Positions 4,945-6,056 of a DNA stretch of 6,056 nucleotides are shown in pieces (position 1 is the first letter of the stretch; each line of letters starts with the position of its first letter). Made by a program: the position numbers and the translations under genes. The notes under the pieces are model-generated. The model did not search any database. It was given only the letters and a program-made list of their open reading frames with translations, and was not told the origin of the DNA. The stretch comes from Acidobacteriota bacterium (lineage in GTDB: Bacteria; Acidobacteriota; Thermoanaerobaculia; Thermoanaerobaculales; Thermoanaerobaculaceae): NCBI GenBank assembly GCA_021782525.1, contig JAJXUY010000111.1, positions 1 through 6,056 of the forward strand. Reading direction: 5' to 3'.

Positions 4945-6056
4945 TCAGTACCCCGGGGCGAAGAACACCGCGTTGGCGAGGATCAGCATCGTGGCGCGGG
5001 TCAGCCCGCGCGAGACCGGGTCCTCGGCGAACGCAACGACCTTCCCGCGCTTGTGCTCCTGCACCATGAGGTACGCCTTGCGCGGGAGCTGCTCGCGCGA
5101 GACCGGCAGCACGAACCCGGCGCGCACCAACTCGTCGGCGCCCGCGTACACGGCGACGTTCGTCCCACGGTTGAGCTTGAGCGGCGTGAACACGCGGCGC
5201 GAATCCACCAGCACGTCCGCTCGCCCGTCGGCGAACCCCGCCGAGAGCACGCTGTCCGGGTCGAGCTCGACGCGCAGGATCGCACCCGGGACCAGCGCCG
5301 GCTCCTCCTCCCCGGGCTGGATCGCGCTCTCGTAGTCGAACGCCCGGTTGGGGCCCACGGTCGCGTCCCCTCCCTTGGCAGGCTTCGTGCCCTCGGCCGG
5401 CGTCTCGGAGCCGAGGCGCTTCTCGAGCTTGGAGTCGAGCAGGCCGACCTTCTCTTGGGTGAGGAAGGCGGCGCCGTTGCCGACGGCCACCAGCGTGCCC
5501 CCCTCCTCGACCCACGCTCGCAGCCGCTTGACGCCGTCCTCGCCGAGCACCGAGGCGTACGACCAGCCGCGCGCCCACGCGTCCGGAAGCACGATGACGT
5601 CGAAGTGCGACAGGTCGGCGTGCGCCAGCGTCGCGGTGCGCACGGCGCTGACCGGGTAGCCGAAGACGCGCTCGAACGCCCAGCGTAGCCCGCCGGCGGA
5701 GAGCGGCGAGGTCGGGACGTCCCAGGCGATCGCCACGCGCGGCGGCACGAGCGGCACGACGTTGCTCGAGCCAAGGTCGATGCCGCGGTCGGCGTAGCCG
5801 GTGTCGACGCCGATCGCGTCCTCCCCGGTCACGCGGGCCGCATCCTCGAGGCGCTGGCGCAGCCCGGGGTCGTTGCCGGCGCGGCGCACCACGATCGTTC
5901 CGGGGGCGAAATCGCGCCCGACGACGCTGAACGCCTTGCGCGCCACCGCGGCCTTCACCCCTTGCCGCAACAGCTGCGCGAGCGCCCGCACCGACGCATC
6001 GCCGGTCCACGGCAGCAGGAACGCCACCTTCCCCTGACCGGTCACCGTACCGGACT
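4945..6056 (-). CDS. M14-family zinc carboxypeptidase-like protein, C-terminal part
   Basis: The frame stays open to the right edge, so the gene is 5'-truncated; 369 complete codons plus the stop are visible. The GTG at 6045 is an internal Val, not a start. The segment matches the C-terminal half of large M14 peptidases of environmental bacteria. A region with GKVAFLLPW and a GSSNVVPL motif (about 5775-5750) leads into a class I glutamine-amidotransferase-like domain: PPRVAIAWDVPTSPLSAGG, then GYPVSAVRT, then DVIVLPD (near 5600-5580), then the WVEEGGTLVAVGNGAAFL strand-turn (about 5510-5460). The turn is GNG with no nucleophilic cysteine, so this domain is probably non-catalytic. The C-terminus, RGKVVAFAEDPVSRG to NAVFFAPGY, is typical of these proteins. 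The zinc-binding HxxE...H domain and any signal peptide lie outside the window. Residues encoded around 5340-5430 form a low-complexity Lys/Gly/Pro insert. Such proteins are usually exported and act on peptides. The terC-like gene follows after 53 bp. Confidence 0.75.
   Translation of the reverse strand, partial: SGTVTGQGKVAFLLPWTGDASVRALAQLLRQGVKAAVARKAFSVVGRDFAPGTIVVRRAGNDPGLRQRLEDAARVTGEDAIGVDTGYADRGIDLGSSNVVPLVPPRVAIAWDVPTSPLSAGGLRWAFERVFGYPVSAVRTATLAHADLSHFDVIVLPDAWARGWSYASVLGEDGVKRLRAWVEEGGTLVAVGNGAAFLTQEKVGLLDSKLEKRLGSETPAEGTKPAKGGDATVGPNRAFDYESAIQPGEEEPALVPGAILRVELDPDSVLSAGFADGRADVLVDSRRVFTPLKLNRGTNVAVYAGADELVRAGFVLPVSREQLPRKAYLMVQEHKRGKVVAFAEDPVSRGLTRATMLILANAVFFAPGY

Noticed and set aside
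4367..5335. Plus-strand 322-codon open frame across the terC-like and M14 genes
   Set aside because: It runs antisense to two recognised genes, crosses their boundary, and has low-complexity composition.

Overview
The window is very GC-rich (roughly 70% by eye), with compact bacterial genes strongly biased to G or C at the third codon position. The gene content fits a high-GC soil or aquatic bacterium: an M14 peptidase with a GATase-like C-terminal domain, a TerC-family membrane protein, a class II fumarase, and tandem-repeat intergenic elements. Acidobacteriota is my best guess. This is inference from gene style, since no rRNA or other phylogenetic marker is present.

Layout. (1) Positions 1-201, minus strand: the N-terminus of a probable rhomboid-family intramembrane protease, running off the left edge. 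(2) 202-414: intergenic DNA holding six copies of a 7-bp repeat, a short spacer, and a long pyrimidine tract that partly mirrors the repeat arm. (3) 415-1824, minus: a complete class II fumarase (fumC) with all active-site positions kept. (4) 1825-1948: a divergent promoter region with a good sigma70-type promoter for the plus-strand genes. (5) 1949-3777, plus: a two-gene operon joined by a TGATG stop/start overlap. It encodes a 16-cysteine multi-zinc-ribbon protein and an unrecognised 398-residue protein built from two or three diverged repeats. (6) 3778-3970: a convergent intergenic region with a strong GC hairpin and a second inverted-arm repeat element. (7) 3971-4891, minus: a TerC/Alx-family membrane protein. 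(8) 4945-6056, minus: the C-terminal part of an M14-family metallocarboxypeptidase-like protein, running off the right edge.

How the parts work together. Fumarase is housekeeping TCA-cycle metabolism. The rhomboid, TerC and M14 proteins point to membrane and envelope functions but form no obvious common pathway. The least explained part is the zinc-ribbon plus repeat-protein operon, which looks like a dedicated two-component module of unknown role. The second notable signal is the pair of repeat elements. Both have inward-facing arms of 7-8-bp units around a short core, and both abut the stop codon of a minus-strand gene (fumC and terC). No CRISPR array, tRNA, rRNA, transposase or defence system is visible.
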